59,971 nt of DNA, taken from NCBI GenBank assembly GCA_040905145.1, contig JBBDSC010000023.1, positions 1-59,971 of the forward strand. The letters are read 5' to 3'. This document shows positions 1-9,240 of this stretch, one piece after another. A program made the translations under genes and the position numbers. Numbering within the stretch: position 1 is the stretch's first letter; every line of letters starts with the position of its first letter. Source of the DNA: DATGMS01 sp040905145. Lineage in GTDB: Bacteria; Bacteroidota; Bacteroidia; Cytophagales; Cyclobacteriaceae. Below the pieces are notes generated by a model, which worked only from the letters and a program-made list of their open reading frames with translations, had not been told where the DNA came from and ran no database searches.

Positions 1-410
1 TTCCTCTTCGGATTTATGATATAAATATAAAAATTCTATCCATTAATAAAAAAAACATCCTGAAGTTTGGATTGCAACATAGAAGGGATGTCATTATTGT
101 AGCAATACAAGCCAACAGGATCCTAAAACCCCAAAGGGTGATATTATTTTATCCAATCAAAAGATATTTGCCGTCATGTTGAAAACAGTAAAGCCGACAC
201 CGTCAAAAAAAATTTTACCTCCCGAGTCGTACCTCTCGGGACAGGCTCTTCGGGATTCTAAAATCGGTGTAAGTAAACCCTCCTGCCGTTATAAATCAGT
301 TGATACTAATCGTAATTCTCCAAACTCCTCGTTTAAAACGAGGAGTTTGGAGAATTTAGAAAAGTTGGAAGAACTGCACCAGGGGAAACTATTGAGGGAT
401 CAATTACCAT
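1..410. other. intergenic region, no gene seen
   Basis: I see no credible coding sequence on either strand here. Short open frames have no recognisable protein character. The only clear structure is the long palindrome at 314-356, listed separately. A GC-richer stretch at about 228-285 carries imperfect CCCGA/TCGGG inverted elements but no clean hairpin. Confidence 0.6.
314..356. repeat. 43-bp perfect palindrome
   Basis: Two 21-base arms (314-334 and 336-356) are perfectly complementary around a single A at 335. The centre reads CTCGTTTAAAACGAG. It lies about 55 bases downstream of the stop of the leftward lipoprotein gene, so it could act as a bidirectional terminator. It has no trailing T-run, and its architecture (long arms, TTTAAAA centre) matches the element at 54001-54033, which suggests a REP-like repeat. 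Confidence 0.75.
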
Positions 411-1547
411 TCAATCATACCAATTATTACTTGGTCTTTTTTCCCTTTCAAAAATCCTTATTATTGAACTTCCTTCAACAGACCCGGTTTCCATCAAAAA
501 GTGGCAGCTAATGAGTTCATAGAGGAAATCTTCCCTAATGAACATCTTGTCATATACAGTATATGTGCCCAATTCCCCCAGGTCAACTTCCTGCGCACGG
601 CTTTCCAGGTTGGTAAATTGTATTTGCGAATTGGAAGGATCGTAGGTGTAATTTCCCCAAAAAGCATGGTTATTAGTGTTGGTAATATACCCTAAGCTTC
701 CACTACAAAAATCAGTTTTTCCAGGGCTCGGGTTTAAATTCTGGATAAATTCTTGAAGGGTTCCACTTATGTCTCCATTAGATAAATTTAAGAGTTCATA
801 ATCTATATTATAAGCTGAAATGCCATCTATTTGCCTCCACTCGTCTTCCTCAAACCCATTCGAAATACAATCAACAGATTCTTGCACGTCTGTAAAGCAG
901 CATCCGGTAACATGGGTTTCAGTTGTGCGGCCAAAACCAGGTGCCGATTCAATTTCGCCGTCTATAATAGTATACATCCAATCCCAATGCGGCTCTGGGC
1001 TCGAGGGGCTGCAAGAAAGATCCCCTTTCTTTTCAATGACCACTGGTTTTCCAGTTTCATCTATTGGCGCGGTACCAGTATTGTCATGAGGGGCAAATTT
1101 TATATTAAAGGAAAAGGGCAACTCAATATCCCCGGGATCAAAATCCATGTATAATACAGCAATTGAATCATTGCTTTCTTCCTCTACCGCTTTGACATCA
1201 TAATATTTATCGGCCCCCTCTACTTGTATATAAAAATGGGAGGATCCGGTAGCAAACCCATGATCGGGGTGCAAAATCCTGATCCGGTTTTTGAAACCCT
1301 CCACCAGAAAAATAGTGTCCTTATCTATTTTAAGGTCGGCCAGATTTGAGGAAGGAGGTATATCCCCGTCTTTGGAACTGGCATTTTGTAATATTATTTT
1401 GGACTGTATATCATTTGCATTTAATTCTGTGCCATTGCTCGGTTCATCAACCAAAGGATTTTCCTCTTCCGTACATGAAGCTATTGCGAGGAAACCAACA
1501 ATAAATCCATAGAACAAGTAATTTGTTAATTTTAAAAATCTTTTCAT
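411..1547 (-). CDS. lipoprotein of unknown function
   Basis: The 378-residue product begins with a lipoprotein signal: a basic start, a hydrophobic segment over residues 10-24, and a lipobox ending in IASC, so the mature protein should be lipid-anchored at Cys25. The acidic residues after the cysteine (TEEENP) are typical of Bacteroidota lipoproteins. The rest is hydrophilic and contains several cysteines, including a CC pair near residue 217. I recognise no enzymatic motif or named family. The start is the ATG at 1547. It is divergent from the LuxR-type regulator at 1629 and shares an 81-bp intergenic region with it, so that regulator may control it; this is inference from position. Confidence 0.8.
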   Translation of the reverse strand: MKRFLKLTNYLFYGFIVGFLAIASCTEEENPLVDEPSNGTELNANDIQSKIILQNASSKDGDIPPSSNLADLKIDKDTIFLVEGFKNRIRILHPDHGFATGSSHFYIQVEGADKYYDVKAVEEESNDSIAVLYMDFDPGDIELPFSFNIKFAPHDNTGTAPIDETGKPVVIEKKGDLSCSPSSPEPHWDWMYTIIDGEIESAPGFGRTTETHVTGCCFTDVQESVDCISNGFEEDEWRQIDGISAYNIDYELLNLSNGDISGTLQEFIQNLNPSPGKTDFCSGSLGYITNTNNHAFWGNYTYDPSNSQIQFTNLESRAQEVDLGELGTYTVYDKMFIREDFLYELISCHFLMETGSVEGSSIIRIFEREKRPSNNWYD

Positions 1548-1603
1548 GGCTTTAGCTTTTAAGTTTTTTTTTCTAAATTACCTAGGCAAAATTCATTATA
1601 CAA

Positions 1604-1619
1604 TACCTCATTTGAGGTA
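1604..1619. promoter_or_regulatory. perfect palindrome, possible operator
   Basis: TACCTCA, a 2-base spacer and TGAGGTA form a perfect 16-bp palindrome ending 9 bases before the ATG of the LuxR-type regulator, within the 81-bp divergent intergenic region. Size and placement fit a dimer-binding site for autoregulation or for control of the divergent lipoprotein gene. An mRNA hairpin occluding the start is the alternative. Confidence 0.45.
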
Positions 1620-1628
1620 GTAAAAACC

Positions 1629-2396
1629 ATGAATGACTATATCAATATATTTAAGGCTTTTGGAAAACAGGAATATGTCATCTACAAAAATGACTATAGA
1701 GAGGAGTTAAAAAACAATCCCCTTGTCAACGGGCTTTGGACGGTGGGCAGATGGTTTTCTTTTGTTGCCAATTCACATACACGGGAACTGGAATTTGTTG
1801 CAGGGGATAGCAAGGCAGTCATCGGTTACAGCCATGAAGAAATGATAAAGGAAAATGCTCAGTTTGTGGCTAATTCTATTTTTAAGGATGATTATCGGTT
1901 TGTTACACAGGTAATTCACCTGACCATGAAATATGTAAACGAGCTTCCTAAAAACCAAAGGCCCTACGTTTATGTGGTGTTCTATGTCCGATCAGTAAGG
2001 AAAGATGGAAAAGTCTTTACCATCCAAAACCAAAACATCCCGCTGGTTTTCGATGAGAAAAACATACCCTATGTTTTTGCTAATATCATTACGGATATCT
2101 CTCATATCTATCCTACCAATATACCACATGCGGTAATTATAAATAAATTTTCAAATCAGCAGTATCATCTTGATCTAAATAACCTGCAATTAGCACCACA
2201 TCGATCCAAGTTTACCTACCGGGAGCTTGACGTGCTAAAGCTTCTGATCAGGGGTTTTACTAGCAGAAAAATTGCAGAGATATTGGCGATAAGTTATGAG
2301 ACCGCTCGAACCCACAGAAAAAACATTTTAAATAAAGCCAATACCAATAACACAGGCCAGTTGATAAATTATGTACTATTGAATAAGGTTGTTTAG
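1629..2396 (+). CDS. LuxR-type transcriptional regulator
   Basis: A 255-residue DNA-binding regulator. The C-terminal 65 residues form a GerE/LuxR helix-turn-helix: a YRELDVLKLLIRGFTS start, the recognition region with ETARTHRKNIL, and a final helix with TGQLINYVL. Residues 1-180 look like a PAS-type sensory domain, as in a family of Bacteroidota LuxR regulators with conserved N-terminal sensor folds. There is no receiver aspartate motif, so it is not a classical response regulator. The neighbouring hybrid kinase at 2432 has its own output domain, so a link between the two is not implied. The palindrome at 1604-1619 is a candidate autoregulatory site. Its ligand is unknown. Confidence 0.85.
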   Translation: MNDYINIFKAFGKQEYVIYKNDYREELKNNPLVNGLWTVGRWFSFVANSHTRELEFVAGDSKAVIGYSHEEMIKENAQFVANSIFKDDYRFVTQVIHLTMKYVNELPKNQRPYVYVVFYVRSVRKDGKVFTIQNQNIPLVFDEKNIPYVFANIITDISHIYPTNIPHAVIINKFSNQQYHLDLNNLQLAPHRSKFTYRELDVLKLLIRGFTSRKIAEILAISYETARTHRKNILNKANTNNTGQLINYVLLNKVV

Positions 2397-2431
2397 GAAT
2401 TACCTATCGTCGTTGCCTGTGAACAAAAATA

Positions 2432-5400
2432 TTACTTTTTATCCCTGATTTCTTTTTGATATTCCTTTGGGGTTTTATTGAATAATTTTTTGAAACATTC
2501 GGAAAAATAAGCCGGTTTATTAAATCCTACCTCAAATGAGATTTCAGCTATATTCCCCATGTTTTGTTCGAGCAACTGCCTGCCACGTTTGAGGCGGTAG
2601 TTTCTTATTACTTCATTGGCTGGTAGATCCGTCAGTGCCTTCAGCTTTCGGTAAAGTTGGATCCTGCTCATATTGACACCTTCAGCCAGTTCGCTCACAT
2701 TGAAATCCGTCACTGACAGGTTCTCCTCAATAGCCTCAAAGACTTTATCCAGGAATTTTTTATCCCGGGAATTTACCATCACTTCAGAAGGATGTATGCT
2801 ATAACTTTTGGCAAACAGCTTTCTTAATTTTTTCCTTTGCTCCAATAAATTTTCCATCCTTGCCAAAAGCTCCTTTGGCTCAAACGGCTTGGTGAGGTAG
2901 TCATCCGCACCTGTCTTTAATCCCTCCATTTTATTTTCTAAATCGGCTTTGGCAGTCAGTAAGATAACAGGGATATGGCTGGTCTTTTCATTCTCTTTCA
3001 GCAGGGCTGTAAAAGACAAGCCGTCCATTTGAGGCATCATAATGTCACTGATCACCAAGTCGGGGATATGCTTTTCTGCTCTTTGAAGGCCTTCCTTCCC
3101 GTTGGAAGCAAATATAAGCTGATAACTTTCTTGGAGCATGCCTTTCATATAATGCTGTAAATCAAGGTTGTCTTCCACAATAAGTACCAAATCCCTATCT
3201 TCGGAAGTATAGGTGGGGGAATGGCTTTCCGATTTCTTGTTTGGCTGATTTAGGTAAATGGAAGTTGGAGGTTCCTCATTTTCCCTGTAGAAATCTTGCT
3301 CCACAAAAATTTCTTCTTCGGAAAATACCTTTTTGTCCATTGGAAACCACACTGTAAAACAGGTGCCTTTCCCAACTTTACTGTCCACTGCTATCTTTCC
3401 TTTTGCAATTTGGATGAGCTCTTTGGCAAGGGCCAATCCAATGCCTGAGTTTGAATGGATTACTTGCTCACCTGCTACATTGTCTTCCAATACAAAATGC
3501 CGGTCAAATATTTTATGGAGCTGCTCATCAGGGATTCCTTTACCGTTATCAGCCACTTTAATTGCAAAATAATTGGTTTTACCGGGATCCATCTCAGGCT
3601 CTTCCAAAGAAAGGGTCACTTCTCCACCCTTTGGCGTGAATTTTAAGGCATTGGAAATCAGGTTGTTGATAATTTTTTCAGTCTTTTCCCTGTCAAGATA
3701 AACCGTACAGGAAGTATCCGGCAGAATGGTCTGTATGGATATGTTTTTATAAGCAGCCCATGATTCATAGGCTCCGAAAATAGGTTTGACAAATGTCAAT
3801 AAATCGGTTTTTCTTACCTTTAGCTTAATTTTTCCATCTTCCAGCTTGGAAAGCTCCATCAATTCATTGACCAGTTGCAACAACTTGTTGGCATTCCTTT
3901 CTATGATGCTGTATTGCCCTGCGTGTTTTGTGGACGCAGCATTTTCTATTAAGCCTCTTATGGGGCCCAGAATAAGGGTAAGGGGTGTCCTGAACTCATG
4001 TGTTATATTACTGAAAAACCGGGATTTTATTTTTTCAATTTCCCTTTCTTTGGCCACCAAAATTTCTTTCGTCTTTGCCCTATGCCTGAATACATAGATT
4101 AGGGCAAAGATAAAGGACAAAGCTAAAATCAGAGTTATAGAACCGATTCCAATCCAGAGTTCCTGCTGAAGTATTTTTGCTTCCTGAAGATTTTTTTCCT
4201 GTGCCAATTGTAGAATTTCAGCCTCTCTTTGAGCGGTTTGGTATTTGGTTTCCAATTCCTGGATCTGTCTGTTTTTTTCTTCGTTAAACATGCTCTCTCT
4301 TAACACATTGTATTCAGCCAAATGATAAAGGGCTTTTTCGAAATCCCTCAGCCCTTTATAGGTATCTGATAAGTGTTTATGAGAAAAAAGGATATTAATT
4401 TTATTGCCAATCTGTTCTGCAAGTTCTTTTGCCTCAAATAAGTATTGGAGGGCTATCCGGTGATTGCCCATCAGCAAGTAAGTCTCACCGATATTATTAT
4501 TGATATTGGCCATGCCATATTTGTTGCTCACAGCTTTTGCATTTTCTATCCCTTTATTGAAATAGGCCAGGGCAAGTTCAAAAGTTTCAAGTTTTTTATA
4601 AGCATTGCCTATGTTTTCCAATATTATAGACAGTGTGCCTTTGTCACCTACTCTTTCAGCCATCTCAAGAGCTTCGGAATATTTGTCCAATGACCCTTCA
4701 AAATTTTCCAAATTATAGTGAACAACACCTATATTGGTCAAGGTTCCCGAAATAAACCTTTCGTTCCCACTTTCTCTATGGAGTTGAAGGCTTTTCTCAT
4801 AATAATCCAGGGAAGTTTGATAGTTGCCTAACATTTCATGCACCGAGGCGATATTATTATAGGCCCTGGCACGGGAAGAAATGTTATCTTCCGGAATAAG
4901 GTCCAATAATTTCATTCGGGTCTCCAGGCATAATGGATAGTTTCCCTGATTGTAATAACACATGCCAAGATTATTCGTAAGCACAACTAGGAAATCAGTA
5001 TTGGCAACGCCGATGGCTTCCACGGCATTTTTAAAAGAAGTTTCAGCTTTATGGTATTCGGACAGGCCAAACTGCCCTAAACCCAATAGATTGTAGGCAC
5101 CTGCAAGCAAATTGCTGTTTTCGAAGACCTGGTTCAAAGAAAGAAGACTATCTGCAAAATCTATATTTAATTGATGATTTCCGGCAATCCTGTTCAGGTT
5201 ACCTTTTTCAGAACAAGCTTTAAAAAAAGCGTCAGTATCAGCAGATTTTAATGACAGTAGTATGGCTTGGGAAACATACTTATCAGCTAAAGACGGATTC
5301 TCCCTAAAATAATGATGGGCCAATTGTAAATAAATGTCAATTTTTTCCTTTGGGATTTGGGTTTTGCCAAGTTCAAAAATTAAGCTGTCCTGAACAGTGT

Positions 5401-5509
5401 TTTTTGAATATACGGTTGCAATCTGAATGTAAAAAAAAATAAATACCACTAGCTTGAAGATTAAAGTCCATTTAAACCATAAATCTGAAAAGGGCCGCCC
5501 GGTTTTCAC
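2432..5509 (-). CDS. TPR hybrid histidine kinase / response regulator with AraC domain
   Basis: A one-piece two-component system of 1025 residues. An N-terminal hydrophobic segment (about 17-35) is followed by roughly seven tetratricopeptide repeats (40-400), a coiled coil (405-450) and a transmembrane helix (451-474), placing the TPR region in the periplasm. The kinase core has the HisKA box FFSNITHEFRTP with phospho-acceptor His504, then an ATPase domain with DNGKGIP and GIGLAL. A receiver (about 773-890) carries VISDIMMPQMDG with Asp822 and the conserved Lys in LTKPF. An AraC-type DNA-binding domain (915-1020) ends the protein. Most Bacteroidota hybrid regulators sense sugars through beta-propellers; here TPRs replace them. 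The start is GTG, with no in-frame ATG nearby. No obvious target operon adjoins it. Confidence 0.93.
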   Translation of the reverse strand: MKTGRPFSDLWFKWTLIFKLVVFIFFYIQIATVYSKNTVQDSLIFELGKTQIPKEKIDIYLQLAHHYFRENPSLADKYVSQAILLSLKSADTDAFFKACSEKGNLNRIAGNHQLNIDFADSLLSLNQVFENSNLLAGAYNLLGLGQFGLSEYHKAETSFKNAVEAIGVANTDFLVVLTNNLGMCYYNQGNYPLCLETRMKLLDLIPEDNISSRARAYNNIASVHEMLGNYQTSLDYYEKSLQLHRESGNERFISGTLTNIGVVHYNLENFEGSLDKYSEALEMAERVGDKGTLSIILENIGNAYKKLETFELALAYFNKGIENAKAVSNKYGMANINNNIGETYLLMGNHRIALQYLFEAKELAEQIGNKINILFSHKHLSDTYKGLRDFEKALYHLAEYNVLRESMFNEEKNRQIQELETKYQTAQREAEILQLAQEKNLQEAKILQQELWIGIGSITLILALSFIFALIYVFRHRAKTKEILVAKEREIEKIKSRFFSNITHEFRTPLTLILGPIRGLIENAASTKHAGQYSIIERNANKLLQLVNELMELSKLEDGKIKLKVRKTDLLTFVKPIFGAYESWAAYKNISIQTILPDTSCTVYLDREKTEKIINNLISNALKFTPKGGEVTLSLEEPEMDPGKTNYFAIKVADNGKGIPDEQLHKIFDRHFVLEDNVAGEQVIHSNSGIGLALAKELIQIAKGKIAVDSKVGKGTCFTVWFPMDKKVFSEEEIFVEQDFYRENEEPPTSIYLNQPNKKSESHSPTYTSEDRDLVLIVEDNLDLQHYMKGMLQESYQLIFASNGKEGLQRAEKHIPDLVISDIMMPQMDGLSFTALLKENEKTSHIPVILLTAKADLENKMEGLKTGADDYLTKPFEPKELLARMENLLEQRKKLRKLFAKSYSIHPSEVMVNSRDKKFLDKVFEAIEENLSVTDFNVSELAEGVNMSRIQLYRKLKALTDLPANEVIRNYRLKRGRQLLEQNMGNIAEISFEVGFNKPAYFSECFKKLFNKTPKEYQKEIRDKK

Positions 5510-5825
5510 TTCATTGTATTTAAAAGTTTATATGGCATATGCCTTGATTTCTACCAATACATAACTCAATTTATCTATTTTGGTGTTCTATTACAATAGC
5601 CGAAAGGCTTAATTTATTGTGATTGCTTTAAATCCGGAAGCAAATCGATAAATTCGGTTTGACCAAGATGACCTAGGCCTCAAAACAGCTGAAATTTCAG
5701 GGTTTTGAGATGCGTTAGTCAGAACCTTAAACAGAAATTGGAGCAAAATAAGACACTTTCATTTATGGTATAAAATTGGATAGACCATTGCTTGCCTGGT
5801 CCTAAAAAACAGGCATGTAAAAGCT
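5510..5825. other. divergent intergenic region upstream of ku
   Basis: This 316-bp AT-rich stretch separates the leftward hybrid kinase from rightward ku and must hold both promoters. I could not fix a convincing -33/-7 pair for either. The notable element is the imperfect palindrome at 5679-5709. No small gene is evident. Confidence 0.5.
5679..5709. repeat. 31-bp near-perfect palindrome
   Basis: The arms CTCAAAAC and GTTTTGAG flank an inner palindrome CTGAAATTTCAG, with only AG versus G unmatched between them. It lies about 115 bases upstream of ku and 170 bases from the kinase start, so it is more plausibly an operator or REP-like element than a terminator. Confidence 0.5.
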
Positions 5826-6596
5826 ATGAGATCAATTTGGAATGGTTCAATAAGTTTTGGTTTGGTCACTATACCCATTAAAATGTATTCTGCCTCAGAG
5901 AACAGAAAGCTGGATCTGGATATGCTGGACAGCCATGATCATGCACGGATCCGGTATAAGCGTGTCAATGAGAATACTGGGAAGGAAGTGGAATGGAAGG
6001 ATATTGTAAAAGGGTTCAAGAATGACGATGGTTATATTGTCCTGGAAGATGAGGATTTTGACCGGGCCAACATGAAAAAGAGCAAGACCCTGGAAATAGA
6101 ATCTTTTATTAGAGAGGACGAAGTGGCAGAGGTACTTTATAAAAAGCCTTATTTTTTAGAGCCTCAGAAAGAGGGGGGAAAGTCCTATAATCTGTTAAGG
6201 GATGCCTTGAAAAAAACCAAAAAACTCGGCGTTGCTACTTTTGTGATGCGGCAAAAGGAAAACCTTTGCCTGGTAGGGGTCTACAAGGATATTCTGGTGG
6301 CGCATATCATCAGGTTTTCTGATGAAATCAGGGATGGTGCAGACCTCAAACTCCCCAAAACCAAAGTGTCCAAAAAGGAAGTGGATATGGCCTTGTCCCT
6401 GATAGATCAGTATACAGAAAAGTTTGATTTTAAAAAGTTTAAGGACGTGTACAATGATCAATTGATGAAGATCATTAAGGCTAAGGCAAGCGGTAAAAAA
6501 TCCAAGGTTAAGAAATTTGAAAGTAAGGCCACCCCTGCAAAAGATTTGATGGCACAACTGAAGGCCAGTTTGGAAAAAAGAAAAAAAGCATCCTAA
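5826..6596 (+). CDS. ku: Ku family DNA end-binding protein
   Basis: A 256-residue bacterial Ku homologue. Ku forms a homodimeric ring on double-strand break ends and recruits LigD for non-homologous end joining. The start MRSIWNGSISFGLVTIPIKM is diagnostic, as are the later stretches IRYKRVNENTGKEV and the region around YFLEPQKEGGKSYNLLRDAL. The length is near the usual 255-300 for minimal bacterial Ku, with a short lysine-rich tail (residues 225-256) that in other species contributes to DNA binding. The stop codon is followed immediately by the ligD ATG, so the two are almost certainly cotranscribed and translationally coupled. Confidence 0.97.
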   Translation: MRSIWNGSISFGLVTIPIKMYSASENRKLDLDMLDSHDHARIRYKRVNENTGKEVEWKDIVKGFKNDDGYIVLEDEDFDRANMKKSKTLEIESFIREDEVAEVLYKKPYFLEPQKEGGKSYNLLRDALKKTKKLGVATFVMRQKENLCLVGVYKDILVAHIIRFSDEIRDGADLKLPKTKVSKKEVDMALSLIDQYTEKFDFKKFKDVYNDQLMKIIKAKASGKKSKVKKFESKATPAKDLMAQLKASLEKRKKAS

Positions 6597-9011
6597 ATGG
6601 GACTGGATGATTATATCAAAAAACGGGATTTTTCCCAAACAACGGAGCCGAAGGCAATCATCAGAAAGAATCAAGGTGCTCTACAATTTGTGGTACACCG
6701 GCACCAGGCCAGAAGATTGCATTACGATCTTAGGTTGGAGATGGAGGGGGTGCTCAAAAGCTGGGCCGTACCCAAAGGCCCTTCCATGAATCCTACAGAC
6801 AAACGCCTGGCCATTCATACGGAAGATCATCCCATAGATTACCTCACTTTTCAGGGAACTATACCAAAGGGGAACTACGGGGCCGGAAAAATGAGCATTT
6901 GGGACAAGGGAACCTATCAAGCTGCCGAAGGATACGAAGGTGATCTTATCGAACAGCTCGAAAAGGGGAATTTAAAACTGGAATTTTTCGGTATAAAGTT
7001 AAAGGGAGCGTTTGCCCTGGTCCATACCCATAGGGGAGAGAAAGACAATCAATGGCTGCTGATTAAGAAGGAAGACGAATATGCCACCGAGCTTTCTTAT
7101 GATGCTGAAGATTTGGATGCAGACAAGGCCCAGGCCGAAACTTCCGCTATTGATATTCATCAAATGGTCAAACCCATGCTCGCCACCAAGGCCTCAACCA
7201 TTTTCAGTAAAGCCGATTGGATCTATGAGTTAAAATGGGACGGGTACAGGATGTTGGCCAATATCCATAAAGGTCATGTCAACTTATATTCAAGGAACGG
7301 GGTCACCTATAACAATAAATTTTTTGCTTTGTTTAAATATCTACAGGCTGTTCCCTATGATGCTATTTTGGATGGTGAAGTGGTGGTTCTGGATGAAGAT
7401 GGAATCCCTGAATTTCAGAAACTTCAAAATTATGGGGAAGACTCAGAAGGGGAATTGAGGTATTATGTATTTGATATGCTGTTCCTGAACGGCCATGATA
7501 TCACCCATCTGCCCTTGATTGAAAGGAAGAGCCTCATAGAGGAGGTAATTGAAGATATTCCACAGGTGTATTATTGTGATCATGTGGCCTCCATGGGAAA
7601 CACTTTTTATGAGCAGGCAATTGCTGCCGGGCTGGAAGGGGTAATTGCAAAAAAAGCCGATTCCCCCTATATCGTTGGAAGCCGTACTGAAAATTGGCTG
7701 AAGATCAAATCCATTGAAAGGCAAGAGGCTTTGATTTGTGGCTATACCAACTCGGAAGGGCATCTATTTGGCTCCCTGATCTTAGGGTTGTATAAAAGCG
7801 GAAAACTTACCTATATCGGAAACTGTGGTTCTGGATTCAACGATGCGTTACAAAAGGAACTGCTGCAACTTTTTGAGCCTTTTATTAAGGAAAAGTCGCC
7901 TTTCGATCAGCGGATAAATCTCAAAGGAAGGAAGGCGGTTTGGTTGCAGCCAGAACTGATATGCGAGGTAAATTTCACTGAATGGACAACTACCGGCTCG
8001 ATGCGGCATCCCGTGTTCAAAGGGATGAGATCGGATAAAATCCCCACTGAAATTCATAAGGAAAAGGAGGGGAGCCTACCTGTAAAGGAACACAAAGTAA
8101 CTACATCAACAGACACCTTGGAAGTCAATGGTTTCGCCGTGCCAATAACCAACCTGGAAAAGGTATATTGGACTGACCAGGGAATCACTAAGTATCAACT
8201 TATTGATTATTACCTGAACATAGCGGATGTGATCCTGCCGTTTTTGATAGATCGTCCCCAAAACCTTCACCGTCACCCGGAAGGGATCCATAAAGAAGGT
8301 TTTTATCAAAAAGACACTGCCGGAATTTTTCCTCATTGGATAGAGACTGCCAATATTTATTCCAAATCCAACGAAAAAGAAATAGAATACCTGCTTTGTC
8401 AGCACGAGGCCACTTTATTGTACATGGCCAATTTGGGCTGCATTGAGATCAATCCCTGGAGTTCTAGGAAAGACAATCTGGATCATCCGGATTATTCGGT
8501 CATCGATATTGACCCATCGGATAAGAATACCTTTGAAGAGGTCATTGAAGTGGCGCAGGTGGCTCATTCCATATTGGATCAGGCCAAGCTTCCGGGCTAC
8601 TGCAAAACCTCCGGATCAAGTGGGCTGCATATCTATTTGCCCCTTGAATCACAATACACATATAATGAAGCGAGGGATTTCACTAAGTTGTTGTGCTATC
8701 TGATCTATGAAGAGCTGCCCAAGCTAACCAGTATGGAAAGGAAAACAGATAAAAGGAAGGGAAAAATATACTTGGATTATCTTCAAAACAGGAAAGGTCA
8801 AACTCTTGCCGCTCCTTACTGTGTAAGGCCAAAGCCGGGAGCTACCGTCTCCGCCCCGCTGGAATGGAAAGAGGTGAAATCAGGGTTGGATATGCACGGA
8901 TTTAATATTTTCACCATGAAGGAAAGGATCCGGGAAAAACCCGACCTGTTCAAGGGTGTCTTGCAAAAAGGCATCAGGATTGAGGAAGCATTAGAAAGAT
9001 TGGAGGGATAA
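6597..9011 (+). CDS. ligD: ATP-dependent DNA ligase D (end joining)
   Basis: A multifunctional repair enzyme of 804 residues in the order phosphoesterase-ligase-polymerase, as in Pseudomonas LigD and unlike mycobacterial LigD (polymerase first). The 3'-phosphoesterase domain (about 25-155) has the metal-binding RRLHYDLRLEMEG and AIHTEDHPIDY motifs. The ligase domain (about 190-480) has the nucleotidyl-transfer motif YELKWDGYR with Lys213 as the predicted adenylated residue, and DGEVVVLDEDG. The primase-polymerase domain (about 505-800) contains VIDIDPSD, with the catalytic aspartates, and KTSGSSGLHIYLPL. All three domains look intact. It works with Ku, encoded directly upstream with no gap. 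Confidence 0.97.
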   Translation: MGLDDYIKKRDFSQTTEPKAIIRKNQGALQFVVHRHQARRLHYDLRLEMEGVLKSWAVPKGPSMNPTDKRLAIHTEDHPIDYLTFQGTIPKGNYGAGKMSIWDKGTYQAAEGYEGDLIEQLEKGNLKLEFFGIKLKGAFALVHTHRGEKDNQWLLIKKEDEYATELSYDAEDLDADKAQAETSAIDIHQMVKPMLATKASTIFSKADWIYELKWDGYRMLANIHKGHVNLYSRNGVTYNNKFFALFKYLQAVPYDAILDGEVVVLDEDGIPEFQKLQNYGEDSEGELRYYVFDMLFLNGHDITHLPLIERKSLIEEVIEDIPQVYYCDHVASMGNTFYEQAIAAGLEGVIAKKADSPYIVGSRTENWLKIKSIERQEALICGYTNSEGHLFGSLILGLYKSGKLTYIGNCGSGFNDALQKELLQLFEPFIKEKSPFDQRINLKGRKAVWLQPELICEVNFTEWTTTGSMRHPVFKGMRSDKIPTEIHKEKEGSLPVKEHKVTTSTDTLEVNGFAVPITNLEKVYWTDQGITKYQLIDYYLNIADVILPFLIDRPQNLHRHPEGIHKEGFYQKDTAGIFPHWIETANIYSKSNEKEIEYLLCQHEATLLYMANLGCIEINPWSSRKDNLDHPDYSVIDIDPSDKNTFEEVIEVAQVAHSILDQAKLPGYCKTSGSSGLHIYLPLESQYTYNEARDFTKLLCYLIYEELPKLTSMERKTDKRKGKIYLDYLQNRKGQTLAAPYCVRPKPGATVSAPLEWKEVKSGLDMHGFNIFTMKERIREKPDLFKGVLQKGIRIEEALERLEG

Positions 9012-9240
9012 TCAAGGCAGTGTGTGGTGTTTTTGCTACACTTTGTCTCTTATTGGACCTAAAGGAGGGTGCTTCATTCGGATGTAGGTTGGCTCTATGG
9101 ATATTAAATAAGATCGGTCTTCTAAGCTGTACCTGTTCAAATAGCAGATTTTTATCTTTCTCCCATAGGATCTTTTATTTAAGGAATTGATTTTGTGGTT
9201 TCCCTATTCAAATTTAACAAGGTAATAAATAACTCATTTT

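Noticed and set aside
228..285. CCCGA/TCGGG-rich stretch resembling the interior of the 52628-52711 element
   Set aside because: Only short words are shared and the spacing differs; not enough to call a common repeat.
176..511. Plus-strand open frame at the window start
   Set aside because: It runs through the 43-bp palindrome and into the antisense of the lipoprotein gene; composition is not protein-like.
6195..6674. Minus-strand open frame of 159 codons across ku
   Set aside because: It is antisense to ku and ligD, both clearly identified, and its sequence is Phe/Cys-rich shadow translation.
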